Shown: positions 16,753 to 25,572, counted from the first letter of the stretch. The stretch: 48,368 bases of DNA from Sphingomonas sp. (GCF_026460985.1 NZ_JAPKNM010000085.1:1-48368); one strand, 5' to 3'. Made by a program: numbers and translations. Notes: generated by a model not told the origin, from the sequence alone.

Positions 16753-18039
16753 ATGCAGGAATTGTTCAACCACACGCTTCGGCTTCGCGCCGACCCCTCG
16801 CGCGTGGTGGTTCGGCCCTTCCACATCGCCTGGGCGCATAACGGGTCGGGGCCGAGCCGATCGGAGCGCATCGTCCAGGAGGTGCTGGCGATGTCGCCCG
16901 GCGAGGCCAGCGCGCAGCTCGAGATCGTGCTCAAGGACTTCGAGGCGCGCCACTGGCAGACGCGCCGGGTGTTCATGACCCGCTATGACGAGATCGAGGA
17001 CATGCTCGACCTCGACGGCAGCAACATCGGCGACGAGAAGCGCCAGCTGCTTGGCGCCTATTTCTGCCACGAATACAGCTATGCCGCCGCCGCGCTGATG
17101 AACCCGAGTGCGGTGCCGCATTACGACCAGTCGGGCATGCCCAAGGGGGCGCTGCGTATCCTCATGTCGCTCCGCGCGGTCGGGGAAGGGCACATCTCGT
17201 CGGTGTCGTTCCGCGAAGGCATCATCACCGACAAGAACGAGCTGTCGCTCGCCCCCGAGCCGCCCTTCGCCACCGCCGCCGATGCGCGCGAGGAGGAGGA
17301 GGACACGATGCCCGAGGGCCCGGTGACGGTTTATCGCCACCGCGATTCGACGCTGTCGGGCACCGTCATCTTCCCGATCACCAAGGCGCAGTCGAACGGG
17401 CTTGAGGACCTGCGCATCTGCCATTTCCACCATGACGACGGCAGCGAGGAGTGGATCGGCACCTACACCGCCTATAACGGCTCGGTGATCCAGTCCGAGC
17501 TGCTGCGCACGCGCGACTGGCGCGCGATCGATCTCGTGCCGATGACCGGCGGGGCCTCGCGCAACAAGGGCATGGCGCTGTTCCCGCGCAAGATCGAGGG
17601 ACGCTACATGATGCTCGGCCGCCAGGACGGCGAGAACATCTTCCTCCACACCTCCGACGACATCACCCATTGGGAAGGCGGCGAGCTGCTGATCAAGCCG
17701 CAATATCCGTGGGAGCTCGTCCAGATGGGCAATTGCGGGCCGCCGATCGAAGTCGACGACGGCTGGCTGGTGCTCACCCACGGCGTCGGCGCGATGCGCA
17801 AATATTCGATCGGCGCGGCCCTGCTCGACAAGAAGGACCCGTCGAAGGTGCTTGCGCGCTCGAAGGAGCCCCTGCTCGCCGCGGCCGACCAGGACCGCGA
17901 GGGCTATGTGCCCAACGTCGTCTACACCTGCGGCGCGATCCGCCACGGCGACAAATTGTTCATCCCCTACGGCGTGGCGGACAGCTCGGTCGCCTTCGCC
18001 TTCGCGCCGATCAAGGCGCTGCTCGAGCAGATGTGCTGA
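16753..18039 (+). CDS. GH130-family beta-mannoside hydrolase or phosphorylase
   Basis: A 428-aa protein of the five-bladed beta-propeller glycosidase family GH130. The family signature appears as NGLEDLRI (E218, D219, R221; canonical GxEDPRI), with the Asp expected to act as proton donor. It is followed by YTAYNGSVIQSE, the MALFPRKIEGRYMMLGRQDG block, and CGPPIEVDDGWLVLTHGVG. About 120 residues precede the propeller and are absent from minimal GH130 phosphorylases. An acidic insert lies at about 179-184. Family members either phosphorolyse or hydrolyse beta-1,4- or beta-1,2-mannosides, and I cannot decide which from the visible residues. It lies 38 bases downstream of the GT4 gene and is followed by repeat R3. 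Confidence 0.85.
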   Translation: MQELFNHTLRLRADPSRVVVRPFHIAWAHNGSGPSRSERIVQEVLAMSPGEASAQLEIVLKDFEARHWQTRRVFMTRYDEIEDMLDLDGSNIGDEKRQLLGAYFCHEYSYAAAALMNPSAVPHYDQSGMPKGALRILMSLRAVGEGHISSVSFREGIITDKNELSLAPEPPFATAADAREEEEDTMPEGPVTVYRHRDSTLSGTVIFPITKAQSNGLEDLRICHFHHDDGSEEWIGTYTAYNGSVIQSELLRTRDWRAIDLVPMTGGASRNKGMALFPRKIEGRYMMLGRQDGENIFLHTSDDITHWEGGELLIKPQYPWELVQMGNCGPPIEVDDGWLVLTHGVGAMRKYSIGAALLDKKDPSKVLARSKEPLLAAADQDREGYVPNVVYTCGAIRHGDKLFIPYGVADSSVAFAFAPIKALLEQMC

Positions 18040-18045
18040 GATTTT

Positions 18046-18205
18046 CCTCCCCTCCCTGCTTGCAGGGAGGGGCAGGGGGTGGGTGCGCGCGTCTGCGCGC
18101 CTTAAAAGACTCATATACTGATCGGCAAAATGAAACGGCCGGGGCATCGAGCCCCGACCGTTCCAAAACCCACCCCTTGCCCCTCCCTTTCAGGGAGGGG
18201 AATTT
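18046..18205. repeat. Composite hairpin repeat, copy R3 (termini missing)
   Basis: This copy has the internal parts of the family: CCCCTCCCTGC (18049-18059) with GCAGGGAGGGG (18062-18072), the GGGGTGGGT segment, and the GCGCGC-GTCT-GCGCGC palindrome. A diverged central stem follows (18134-18145 with 18151-18162, one mismatch), then ACCCACCCC and a CCCCTCCCT / AGGGAGGGG hairpin (18180-18200). It lacks the ATCGACATTCA ends seen in the other copies. Accordingly, the flanking genes (GH130 and the OPT transporter) stop with TGA rather than with a repeat-encoded TAG. Confidence 0.85.
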
Positions 18206-18207
18206 GC

Positions 18208-20238
18208 TCACCGATAATTCGCGATGTCGTCGATCGTCGGTTCGGGCGTCGAGGTCGGCGGCACGCTCGCCACCATCCGCCGCGTGATCGCATAGGCCAC
18301 CGCGATCAGCCCGAAGAACAGCAAGGGCGCCAGCCACATCGCCACGCTCTCGAAATGCTCGCCCATGAGCGCGAGCGGCGCGTCGTTGGGCGGGATCGGC
18401 GAGTTGCGGTTGGCCCAGGCGAGGATCCCCGCAAAGGCCACGCCGAACAGGCTCTCGCCGACGATCAGCCCGGTCGCCGCCAGCACGCCCATGCGCTCGG
18501 CGAATTCGGGGTTGGCGCTGCGCTTCGCCCAGCGGTCGTAGAAATGGCCGATCGCCGCGCCGACCGGGATCAGCAAGGTGAGCGCCATCGGCAGGTAGAT
18601 GCCCATGCCCACCGCGAGCGGCGGCAGGCGCATCTTGCCGGCCTTGCCCAGCAACTCGTCGAGCAGGATCACGCCGGCGCCGATCGCGGCGCCGAGGCCG
18701 ATCAGCCCCCAGTCGATATCGCCGCCCAGCACGCCCTTGGCGATCGACGAGATCAGGGCGGCCTGCGGCGCGGAGAGCGCGTTCGGGCCCGCGCCGGGCA
18801 TGCCGACGAAGCCCAAAGTGTCCTTGAGCAGATCGAGCACCAGGGGAATCGCCAGCGATCCGAACACCACGCCCATCACCAGCGCCACCTGCTGCTTCCA
18901 CGGCGTCGCGCCGACGAGCTGCCCGGTCTTGAGGTCCTGGAGATTGTCGTTGGAGATGGTCGCGATCGAGAAGACGATCGCGGTGGTGAACAAGGCATAG
19001 GCGATCAGCGCATTGGTGCGCGTCGGGTCCGCCTCATGCCCGAAGATCAGCACCAGCAGCAGCGACGCGCCGAGCACCGCGAGGATGCCGACGCCCGAGA
19101 CCGGCGAGTTCGACGCGCCGATCAGCCCGGCCATATAGCCGCAGATCGCGGCGATCAGCACGCCGACGACGAGCACGTAGAGCAAAGACCCGCCGATCAC
19201 CGCGACCGGATAGTCGTGCACCGGCCCGCCGGTCGAGAAATCCCAGAGCAGCCATGCGATCGGGGCAAGGGTGAGCACCGAGACCAAAGCGACGATGCCG
19301 ATCGGCAGGTCGCGTTCGGTGAGCGCCAGCGTCTCGCCGCCCTTGCGCGCGCGCGAGGCGGCGAGCGCCGAGCGCAGCCCCGAGATGATCGGGCCGATGA
19401 TCTTGAGCAGCGACCAGATCGCCGCGACGCCGATCGTGCCCGCGCCGACGAAGCGCACCTGCCCGCGGAACGTGCCGCCGACCAGCGCGTCGACGCCCGC
19501 CGAAAGATCGCCGCCCGAAGCGAAATAGGGCACGAGCGTGGTCCAGGAGATCAGCATCCCGAAGAACATCGCCGCGCCGACCGAGATGCCGACGAGGTGC
19601 CCGACGCCGATCAGCAGCATCGACCAGCTCGTCGAGAAGCCCGATGCGGTGCTGCCGACCGTGAAGTTCTTGGCGGCCTCCTCGGCGACCAGCTTCATCT
19701 TGCCGAGCAGGGCGAAGCCGCCCGAGAAGAGCGCGCCGAAGATCAGCACGCGCAGGCCCCTGGCGTTCTCGACATCGCCCGCGCGGCTGCTCGAACCGAC
19801 CTTGAGCACTTCGGCCGCGGCGACGCCCTCGGGATAGGGGAGGTCGGTCCCGGTCACCAGCGCGCGGCGCAGCGGCACCGAGAACATCACGCCGAGCACG
19901 CCGCCGGTGATGCACACCGCCACCGTGGTCCAATAGGGGAAGCCCGACCACCAGCCGACCATGATCAGCCCGGGCAGCACGAAGACGATCGCGGCGAGCG
20001 TGCCCGCCGCGCTCGCGATCGTCTGGACGATGTTGTTCTCGAGGATCGAGGCACCGCGGAAGAAGCGCAGGATCGCCATCGAGACGACCGCGGCGGGGAT
20101 CGAGGTCGCGAAGGTCAGCCCGACCTTGAGGCCCGCATAGACGTTCGCCGCAGTGAACAGCAACGTGATCGCGCCGCCCAGCAATACGCCGCGAAGCGTG
20201 AGTTCGAGCGGCGCGCGGGCCGCGGCGTCTGTCGCCAA
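18208..20238 (-). CDS. OPT family oligopeptide transporter
   Basis: A 676-aa inner-membrane protein with about 15 hydrophobic segments, typical of bacterial OPT proteins. Recognisable family stretches are NVYAGLKVGLTFATSIPAAV near the N-terminus, then ILENNIVQTIASAAGTLAA, LPYPEGVAAAEVLK, and a C-terminal VGMGIYLPMALTLLIPVGA. OPT proteins import peptides or metal-chelate complexes; the substrate here is unknown. The frame extends to a TTG at 20256, but TTG at 20238 has GGGGGGAGA at a good distance (eight bases) and gives MATDAAARAPLEL, so I prefer it. The leader carries an imperfect tandem duplication. The gene is 62 bases downstream of the DUF853 ATPase on the same strand. Confidence 0.92.
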   Translation of the reverse strand: MATDAAARAPLELTLRGVLLGGAITLLFTAANVYAGLKVGLTFATSIPAAVVSMAILRFFRGASILENNIVQTIASAAGTLAAIVFVLPGLIMVGWWSGFPYWTTVAVCITGGVLGVMFSVPLRRALVTGTDLPYPEGVAAAEVLKVGSSSRAGDVENARGLRVLIFGALFSGGFALLGKMKLVAEEAAKNFTVGSTASGFSTSWSMLLIGVGHLVGISVGAAMFFGMLISWTTLVPYFASGGDLSAGVDALVGGTFRGQVRFVGAGTIGVAAIWSLLKIIGPIISGLRSALAASRARKGGETLALTERDLPIGIVALVSVLTLAPIAWLLWDFSTGGPVHDYPVAVIGGSLLYVLVVGVLIAAICGYMAGLIGASNSPVSGVGILAVLGASLLLVLIFGHEADPTRTNALIAYALFTTAIVFSIATISNDNLQDLKTGQLVGATPWKQQVALVMGVVFGSLAIPLVLDLLKDTLGFVGMPGAGPNALSAPQAALISSIAKGVLGGDIDWGLIGLGAAIGAGVILLDELLGKAGKMRLPPLAVGMGIYLPMALTLLIPVGAAIGHFYDRWAKRSANPEFAERMGVLAATGLIVGESLFGVAFAGILAWANRNSPIPPNDAPLALMGEHFESVAMWLAPLLFFGLIAVAYAITRRMVASVPPTSTPEPTIDDIANYR

Positions 20239-20300
20239 GTGCTGATCTCCCCCCAAGTCCTGATCTTCCCAAGGTATCGGGAGATACTATGCCGCGCTTG

Positions 20301-21917
20301 TCAGCCTCTGAACAGCCCGCCCAGAATGCCGCGCACCAGCTGCGCGCCCAGGCCCCCGCCGGACGAGCGCCGCTTGCTCCCGCCGAATATCTCGCGGCCG
20401 ATCTCGTTCGCCACCTGGCGGCCGATCGAGGACGAGGCGGACCGGGCGGCCGACGTCGCCATCTTGGCCCAGGGCGAAGTCGCGGTCGCCTGCGCGCGCT
20501 CGGTGGCGAGGCGAGTGCGCTCGGCCTCCTTGGCGAGCCGGGCCTGCTCCTTCGCCTGCGCCGCGGCGGCCTTGTCGGCCTCGCTCTCGGCTTGCGCCTC
20601 GGCGGCAGCGGCGACGGCTTCCTCGGCCTTCGCCTTGAGAATCTCCTCGGCGGATTCGCGATCAATCAGTGTGTCGTACTTGTCGCCGACCGCATCGGTG
20701 GTGATCAGCATCGCACGCTCGTCGGGCGCGAGCGGCCCCACCCGCGTTCCCGGCGCGCGGATCAGCGTGCGCTCGACCGGTGATGGCGCGCCGTCCTCCT
20801 GGAGCACTGAGACCAAGGCCTCGCCGACCTTCAGCTCGGTGATCGCCGTCGCGACATCGACCTCCGGATTGGCGCGGAACGTCTCCGCCGCGGAGCGCAC
20901 CGCCTTGGCGTCCTTGGGCGTGAAGGCGCGGAGGGCATGCTGGACGCGGTTGCCGAGCTGGCCGGCCACGTCCTCGGGGATGTCGACCGGGTTCTGCGTG
21001 ACGAAATAGACGCCGACGCCCTTCGAGCGGATCAGCCGCACGACCTGCTCGATCTTCTCGAGCAGCGCCTTGGGCGCGCCGTCGAACAGCAGATGCGCCT
21101 CGTCGAAGAAGAAGACGAGCTTGGGCTTGTCGGGGTCGCCGATCTCGGGAAGCGTCTCGAACAGCTCGGAGAGCAGCCAGAGCAGGAAGCTGCCATAGAG
21201 GCGCGGGCTCGCCATCAGTTTGTCCGCGGCGAGCACATTGACCACGCCCCTTCCACGATCGTCGGTGCGGATGAACTCGCCGATGTCGAGCGCGGGCTCG
21301 CCGAAGAAATTCTCCGCGCCCTGCGAACGCAATTGGAGCAACTGGCGCTGGATCGTGCCGACGCTCGCCTTGGTGACGTTGCCGAACTGAGTCGAGAGCT
21401 CGCCCGCGCGCTCGGCGCAATGGGCGAGCATCGCCTGGAGGTCGTCGAGATCGAGCAGCAGCAACCCCTCCTCGTCGGCGACGTGGAAGGCGACGTTGAG
21501 TACGCCTTCCTGCGTCTCGTTGAGGTCGAGCAGCCGCGCGAGGAGGAGGGGGCCCATCTCGGAGACGGTGGCGCGGATCGGATGGCCCTGCTCGCCGAAC
21601 AGATCCCAGAGCTGCACCGGCAACTCACCGTAGCGCCATTCGGTGTCGCCGATCTCCTGCGCGCGCTTGGCGAAGATGTCGTGTGTCTTCGCGGTCGGCG
21701 AGCCGGCCATGCCCAGCCCCGAGAGATCGCCCTTCACGTCCGACACGAAGACGGGGACGCCGGCCACCGAGAAGCCTTCGGTGAGCACCTGCAGCGTCAC
21801 GGTCTTGCCGGTGCCGGTCGCGCCCGCGATCAATCCGTGGCGGTTGGCGCGGCGGAGCACCAGCTCCTGCCGGGCGTCGCCGGCCGCGCCCAGGAAAATG
21901 CCCGTCTCTCCCGCCAT
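20301..21917 (-). CDS. DUF853 family HerA-like ATPase
   Basis: A 538-aa P-loop NTPase of the YjgR/DUF853 group, related to the HerA/FtsK superfamily. Walker A is GATGTGKT (residues 32-39) and Walker B is KLVFFFDEAHLLFDG around residue 280. In between are DVKGDLSGLGMAG and the GNVTKASVGTIQRQL block. After residue ~400 comes an Ala/Glu/Lys-rich stretch likely to be coiled coil, then a Gly-rich C-terminus. The biological role of the family is unclear; DNA or protein translocation is assumed by homology. The start at 21917 has AAAAGGAG six bases upstream. The start codon and ribosome binding site sit between the arms of a perfect 16-bp inverted repeat (21897-21964), which may control translation. 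Confidence 0.92.
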   Translation of the reverse strand: MAGETGIFLGAAGDARQELVLRRANRHGLIAGATGTGKTVTLQVLTEGFSVAGVPVFVSDVKGDLSGLGMAGSPTAKTHDIFAKRAQEIGDTEWRYGELPVQLWDLFGEQGHPIRATVSEMGPLLLARLLDLNETQEGVLNVAFHVADEEGLLLLDLDDLQAMLAHCAERAGELSTQFGNVTKASVGTIQRQLLQLRSQGAENFFGEPALDIGEFIRTDDRGRGVVNVLAADKLMASPRLYGSFLLWLLSELFETLPEIGDPDKPKLVFFFDEAHLLFDGAPKALLEKIEQVVRLIRSKGVGVYFVTQNPVDIPEDVAGQLGNRVQHALRAFTPKDAKAVRSAAETFRANPEVDVATAITELKVGEALVSVLQEDGAPSPVERTLIRAPGTRVGPLAPDERAMLITTDAVGDKYDTLIDRESAEEILKAKAEEAVAAAAEAQAESEADKAAAAQAKEQARLAKEAERTRLATERAQATATSPWAKMATSAARSASSSIGRQVANEIGREIFGGSKRRSSGGGLGAQLVRGILGGLFRG

Positions 21918-21964
21918 ACCGAACTCCTTTTCAGAGAATCCGTTCTAGGGGAGAGACGGGCATT
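21897..21964 (-). promoter_or_regulatory. Perfect 16-bp inverted repeat enclosing the RBS and start codon of the DUF853 gene
   Basis: The left arm AATGCCCGTCTCTCCC (21897-21912) and right arm GGGAGAGACGGGCATT (21949-21964) are exact reverse complements separated by 36 bases. In the minus-strand transcript, the first arm lies in the leader and the second is codons 2-7 of the ATPase. The loop carries AAAAGGAG and the ATG. Such a stem would display or hide the initiation region. It also lies just downstream of the degP stop, so it could alternatively act in mRNA processing between degP and this gene. Confidence 0.6.
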
Positions 21965-21987
21965 AGTCAGCCCGGAAGGGCAATGGT

Positions 21988-23493
21988 TCAGCCGGGAATC
22001 TGCACCGACACGTAACGGCCGAGGCCGCGGCGCTGGACGAACAGCAGCACCTGCTTGGCGCCGCCGCTCTTGGCCTGGCCCACGATCCGCGCCAGATCCG
22101 CCGCGGTGCGCACCGGGGTGCGGTTGGCCGTGGTGATCAGGTCGCCGCGTGTGAGGCCCTTGCCGGCGGCATCGCTGCTCGCGTCGACGCCGAGCACCAC
22201 CACGCCCTGCGCGGTGGCGTCCACGCCGATCGACCGGGCGATCTGCGGGGTCAGCGGCGTCACCGCGATGCCGAGCGACGCGGCGCCCATCGTCTCGCCG
22301 TCCTGCGGGCCGCTGTCATTGTCCTCGAGATCGAACTGCTGCGCGAGCTGTTCCTCGGGCGGGCGCGTGCCAACGGTGACGGTGACGGTCTGCTTCTTGC
22401 CGTCGCGGACCAGCTCGACCGGGATGCGCGTGCCGGGCGTCACATTGGCGACCAGATAGCTGAGCGTCTGATCCGGGGTGACGTCCTGGTTGTTGACGCG
22501 GACGATCACGTCGCCCTGGCGGATGCCCGCCTTCTCGGCGGCCTGGCCGGGCTCGACGCGCGCGACGATCGTGCCGTTGCCCTTCGCCACGCCGAACGAT
22601 TCGGCGAGGTCGGCGGTCAGGTCCTGCATCTGGATGCCCAGATAGCCGCGCGTGATCGCGCTGCCCTTCATCAGGGTGTCGACGATCGGCTTGGCCTGTT
22701 CGGCGGGGATCGCGAAGCCGATGCCGACATTGCCGCCGGTGGGCGACAGGATCTGCGAGTTGATGCCGATCACGTTGCCCTGGAGATCGAACATCGGGCC
22801 GCCCGAATTGCCGCGGTTGATCGAGGCGTCGGTCTGGAGGAAGCGGTCATAGGCGCCGCCCTGGCCGGTGACGCGGTGCGTCGCCGAGATGATGCCCGCG
22901 GTGACCGAGCCGCCGAGGCCGAAGGGATTGCCGATCGCGACCACCCAGTCGCCGACGCGCGCCTGGCGCGAATCGCCGAAGCGGACGAAGGGCAGGTTGG
23001 CGCCTTCGATCTTGAGCACGGCGAGGTCCGACTGGACGTCGCGGCCGATCAGCTTCGCCTTGAACTCGCGGCGATCGGGGAAGGTGACCGTGATCGATTC
23101 GACCACCGCGCCGCGCTGGCCGGCGGAGATCACATGGTTGTTGGTGACGACATAGCCGTCGGCCGAGATGACGAAGCCCGAGCCGAGCGATTCGGCCTGG
23201 CGCGTCACCGGCTGGCCGCCGCCCTGGCCCTGCGGGACGAGCCCTTCGAACGGCGTGCCCGCGAACGGATTGGTGTTCACCTGGACGCGCTGCGTGGTCG
23301 AGATGTTCACGACGGCCGGCTGGAGCTTGGCGACCATGTCGGCGAAGCTCATCGGCGCGCCGGCGCGCGGCGCGGCGGCCTGGATCGCGCCGGGCTCGTT
23401 CTGCGCGGTCTGCGCGCCGGCGTGGTTCAGCGTCATGGCAGCGGCGGCGCCGCTCAGGGCAAGGGCAGTGGTAAGAGCGTAGGCGTAACGCAC
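21988..23493 (-). CDS. degP: DegP/HtrA-type periplasmic serine protease (Do family)
   Basis: A 501-aa envelope protease and chaperone that degrades misfolded periplasmic proteins. A signal peptide (about 1-28, ending near AGAQ) is followed by a trypsin-like domain with the triad H120 (VVTNNHVI), D156 (QSDLAVLKIE) and S230 (RGNSGGP). Two PDZ domains follow at about 290-380 and 405-495 (GYLGIQMQDLTADLA; LGIAVTPLTPQIA). The frame is open upstream to 23748, but GTG at 23493 gives the signal peptide and has GAAGGGA upstream. It follows hflC on the same strand after a hairpin, the common alphaproteobacterial hflK-hflC-degP arrangement that groups membrane and periplasmic protein quality control. 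Confidence 0.96.
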   Translation of the reverse strand: MRYAYALTTALALSGAAAAMTLNHAGAQTAQNEPGAIQAAAPRAGAPMSFADMVAKLQPAVVNISTTQRVQVNTNPFAGTPFEGLVPQGQGGGQPVTRQAESLGSGFVISADGYVVTNNHVISAGQRGAVVESITVTFPDRREFKAKLIGRDVQSDLAVLKIEGANLPFVRFGDSRQARVGDWVVAIGNPFGLGGSVTAGIISATHRVTGQGGAYDRFLQTDASINRGNSGGPMFDLQGNVIGINSQILSPTGGNVGIGFAIPAEQAKPIVDTLMKGSAITRGYLGIQMQDLTADLAESFGVAKGNGTIVARVEPGQAAEKAGIRQGDVIVRVNNQDVTPDQTLSYLVANVTPGTRIPVELVRDGKKQTVTVTVGTRPPEEQLAQQFDLEDNDSGPQDGETMGAASLGIAVTPLTPQIARSIGVDATAQGVVVLGVDASSDAAGKGLTRGDLITTANRTPVRTAADLARIVGQAKSGGAKQVLLFVQRRGLGRYVSVQIPG

Positions 23494-23527
23494 GGGTACG
23501 AATCCCTTCAAAGGATGAGCAACTATT

Positions 23528-23548
23528 CGGACGCGTTTCTCGCGTCCG
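23528..23548 (-). terminator. Stem-loop between hflC and degP
   Basis: Perfect 8-bp stem CGGACGCG / CGCGTCCG with a five-base loop (AGAAA in the minus-strand RNA), located 40 bases after the hflC stop and 35 bases before the degP start. The absence of a T-run argues against full termination. An attenuating or mRNA-stabilising role that sets the hflKC:degP ratio is equally possible. Confidence 0.4.
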
Positions 23549-23587
23549 GATGCTGAACGCTGATTGAATATGAACGAATCTGCAGCC

Positions 23588-24445
23588 TCATCGTTGCCCC
23601 ATGAACTCGCGCAGATAGCTGTTCTGCGGAGAGAGGACGATGGCGGTGTCGCCCTTGCCTTCGCCCTGGGCGAGGAAGGTGGTGCGATAGGACTGCATCG
23701 CGCGGTAGAAGTCGTAGAAGGCTGGGTCCTTGTTGAACGCCGCGGCATAGACCTGCGCGGCCTGCGCCTGGGCGGTGGCGCGGATGATCTGCGCTTCCTT
23801 CAGGCCCTGCGCCTTGATCGTCGCGGCCTCCTGTCGCCGCGCCGTCGCCATGCGGTTGAGCGCGCTGTCGAGCGGCGAGCCGCTGGGCAGCTCGGTCTGC
23901 TTGATGCGCACGTCGACGATCTCGACGCCGTACTGGCTGGCGAGCCGCTGGAGCGCCGCCTGGATGTTCTCCATCACCTCGCCGCGCTCGGGGCTGAGCA
24001 AGGTCGCCGAAGTACGCTTGCCGAGCTCGTTGCGCAGCGACGAGCCGAACAGCGGCTGGAGCTGGTCGCGGACGCGCTCCTCGCTGCCGACGGTGACGAC
24101 CATGCGCAGCGGATCGACCACGCGGAACCGCGCATAGGCGTTGACCTCGAGCCGGAGCTGGTCGGTCGAGAGCACCTGCTGGTTGGGCAGGTCGATATCG
24201 AGCACGCGCTTGTCGACCCAGACGATCCGATCGATGAACGGGATGCGGAAGATGGGCCCTGCCTGCGTGTGGCCGAACTGCTCGCCCGGCCGATAGGCGT
24301 TGACCGTCCCGCGCGGCTGCTCGAGCCGGAGGATCACCACCTGCTTGTTCTCGGGAACGATCGCTACCGTGCTCATGAGCACCACGAGCAGGAGAATCAG
24401 GCCGATCGCGATACCGATCGGGCTACGGAACCAGCTGGCGGTCAT
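23588..24445 (-). CDS. hflC: HflC, protease modulator
   Basis: A 285-aa SPFH/prohibitin-domain protein anchored by one N-terminal membrane segment (about residues 10-30, GIAIGLILLLVVLMSTVAIV), with the bulk in the periplasm. With HflK it forms the large complex around the membrane protease FtsH. The SPFH domain (about 33-200) begins with VPENKQVVILRLEQPRG. The HflC-typical SQYGVEIVDVRIKQTELP block is followed by the helical RMATARRQEAATIKAQG stretch. Its start overlaps the hflK stop by four bases (ATGA at 24442-24445), which indicates translational coupling in the hflK-hflC operon. Confidence 0.96.
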   Translation of the reverse strand: MTASWFRSPIGIAIGLILLLVVLMSTVAIVPENKQVVILRLEQPRGTVNAYRPGEQFGHTQAGPIFRIPFIDRIVWVDKRVLDIDLPNQQVLSTDQLRLEVNAYARFRVVDPLRMVVTVGSEERVRDQLQPLFGSSLRNELGKRTSATLLSPERGEVMENIQAALQRLASQYGVEIVDVRIKQTELPSGSPLDSALNRMATARRQEAATIKAQGLKEAQIIRATAQAQAAQVYAAAFNKDPAFYDFYRAMQSYRTTFLAQGEGKGDTAIVLSPQNSYLREFMGQR

Positions 24446-25572
24446 CGCGCTGCTCCTCCCTGCGCCTGGCCCCGGACCGTTGCATCGGCCGGCGGGGTAC
24501 CGCCGCCTCCGCGCAGCGCGGGAAGCGGAAGGAAGGGCGAGACGCCGGGCGCCTCGACGATCGTCTTGTTGGTGCGCGAAAGCACCTGTTCCATCGTCTC
24601 GTAATACATGCGGCGACGCGTCACTTCGGGTGCGAGCTTGTACTGTTCATAGATCTTGTCGAACTCGGCGGCCTCGCCCTGCGCCTGGGCGAGCACCTGC
24701 TGGGCATAGGCGTTGGCGTTGTTCTTGTTCGCCTGGGCCTCCTGCTGCGCGGCGGTGACCTGCTTGAAGTCCTCGTCCACTGCCTGCGGCGCCGCCGCCT
24801 TCTGGATCGCGACGCCCTGGATACGGATGCCCGAATGATATTGGTCGAGGATCTCCTGGATCTTGGTCTGCACCTGGCCCTCGATCCGCGCGCGGCCCTG
24901 GCCGATCGCCTCGTTGAGGGTGGTGGTGGCGACCACGGCGCGCATCGCGCTCTCCGCCGTCGCGCGCACCGTGTCCTCGGGCTTGGCGATCTGGAACTTG
25001 TAGTCGACCGCGCTGCTGATGTCCCAGCGCACCGAATAAGCGAGGTCGACGATGTTCTGGTCGCCGGTCAGCATCAGATTCTCGCCGCCGGTCGGGAAAT
25101 TGTCGGTGCGGATGTTGGCGACGTCGACGACGTCGACGAGCTGGAGCGGCGCGGGGAGCGTCAGGCGGACGCCCGGGGTCAGCGTAGTCGAATAGGAGCC
25201 GAGCGTGGTCACCACGCCGCGCTCGCGCGGGCCGATCGGATGGATGCTGGTGTAGAGCACCCAGACCAGCAGCAACGCGCCGATGACGAGCATCCACAGC
25301 CGGCTTCCGCTGGGAAGCCCCGGGACCCCGCCGCCGCCGCCGCGCGCGCGGCGCAGCAGTTCGTCCAGGCTCGTGGCGCCGGGCCGGGGGCGCTTGCCGT
25401 CGGGCGGGAAGGACCAGGGGTTGCGAGGGCCGCCGCCACCGCCGCCATTGCCGGAACCGCCGCCCCCATTACCGGAGCTGCCGCCGCTTCCGCCGCCGCT
25501 GCCCCATGGACTCTTGGGGGCCTCGTTCTTGAAGATGCCGGCCAGTCCACGCCAGCCCGATTGGTTCACCAT
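24442..25572 (-). CDS. hflK: HflK, protease modulator
   Basis: A 376-aa partner of HflC in the FtsH-regulating complex. The first ~90 residues are cytoplasmic and very rich in Gly, Ser and Asn, ending in LDELLRRARG. A single membrane segment lies at about 93-112 (WMLVIGALLLVWVLYTS). The SPFH domain starts at GPRERGVVTTLGSY and includes NIVDLAYSVRWDI. A long helical part (TAAQQEAQANKNNANAYAQQ) follows. A Pro/Gly-rich tail ends the protein. It is the first gene of the operon and diverges from mrp, with 71 bases between the starts. Confidence 0.96.
   Translation of the reverse strand: MVNQSGWRGLAGIFKNEAPKSPWGSGGGSGGSSGNGGGGSGNGGGGGGPRNPWSFPPDGKRPRPGATSLDELLRRARGGGGGVPGLPSGSRLWMLVIGALLLVWVLYTSIHPIGPRERGVVTTLGSYSTTLTPGVRLTLPAPLQLVDVVDVANIRTDNFPTGGENLMLTGDQNIVDLAYSVRWDISSAVDYKFQIAKPEDTVRATAESAMRAVVATTTLNEAIGQGRARIEGQVQTKIQEILDQYHSGIRIQGVAIQKAAAPQAVDEDFKQVTAAQQEAQANKNNANAYAQQVLAQAQGEAAEFDKIYEQYKLAPEVTRRRMYYETMEQVLSRTNKTIVEAPGVSPFLPLPALRGGGGTPPADATVRGQAQGGAAR

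Noticed and set aside
18130..21009. A long open frame (959 aa) on the plus strand opposite the OPT and DUF853 genes
   Set aside because: It is Arg/Asp/Gln/Gly-rich with no family motif and lies antisense to two well-supported genes. Long antisense frames are expected in high-GC DNA with strong third-position bias.
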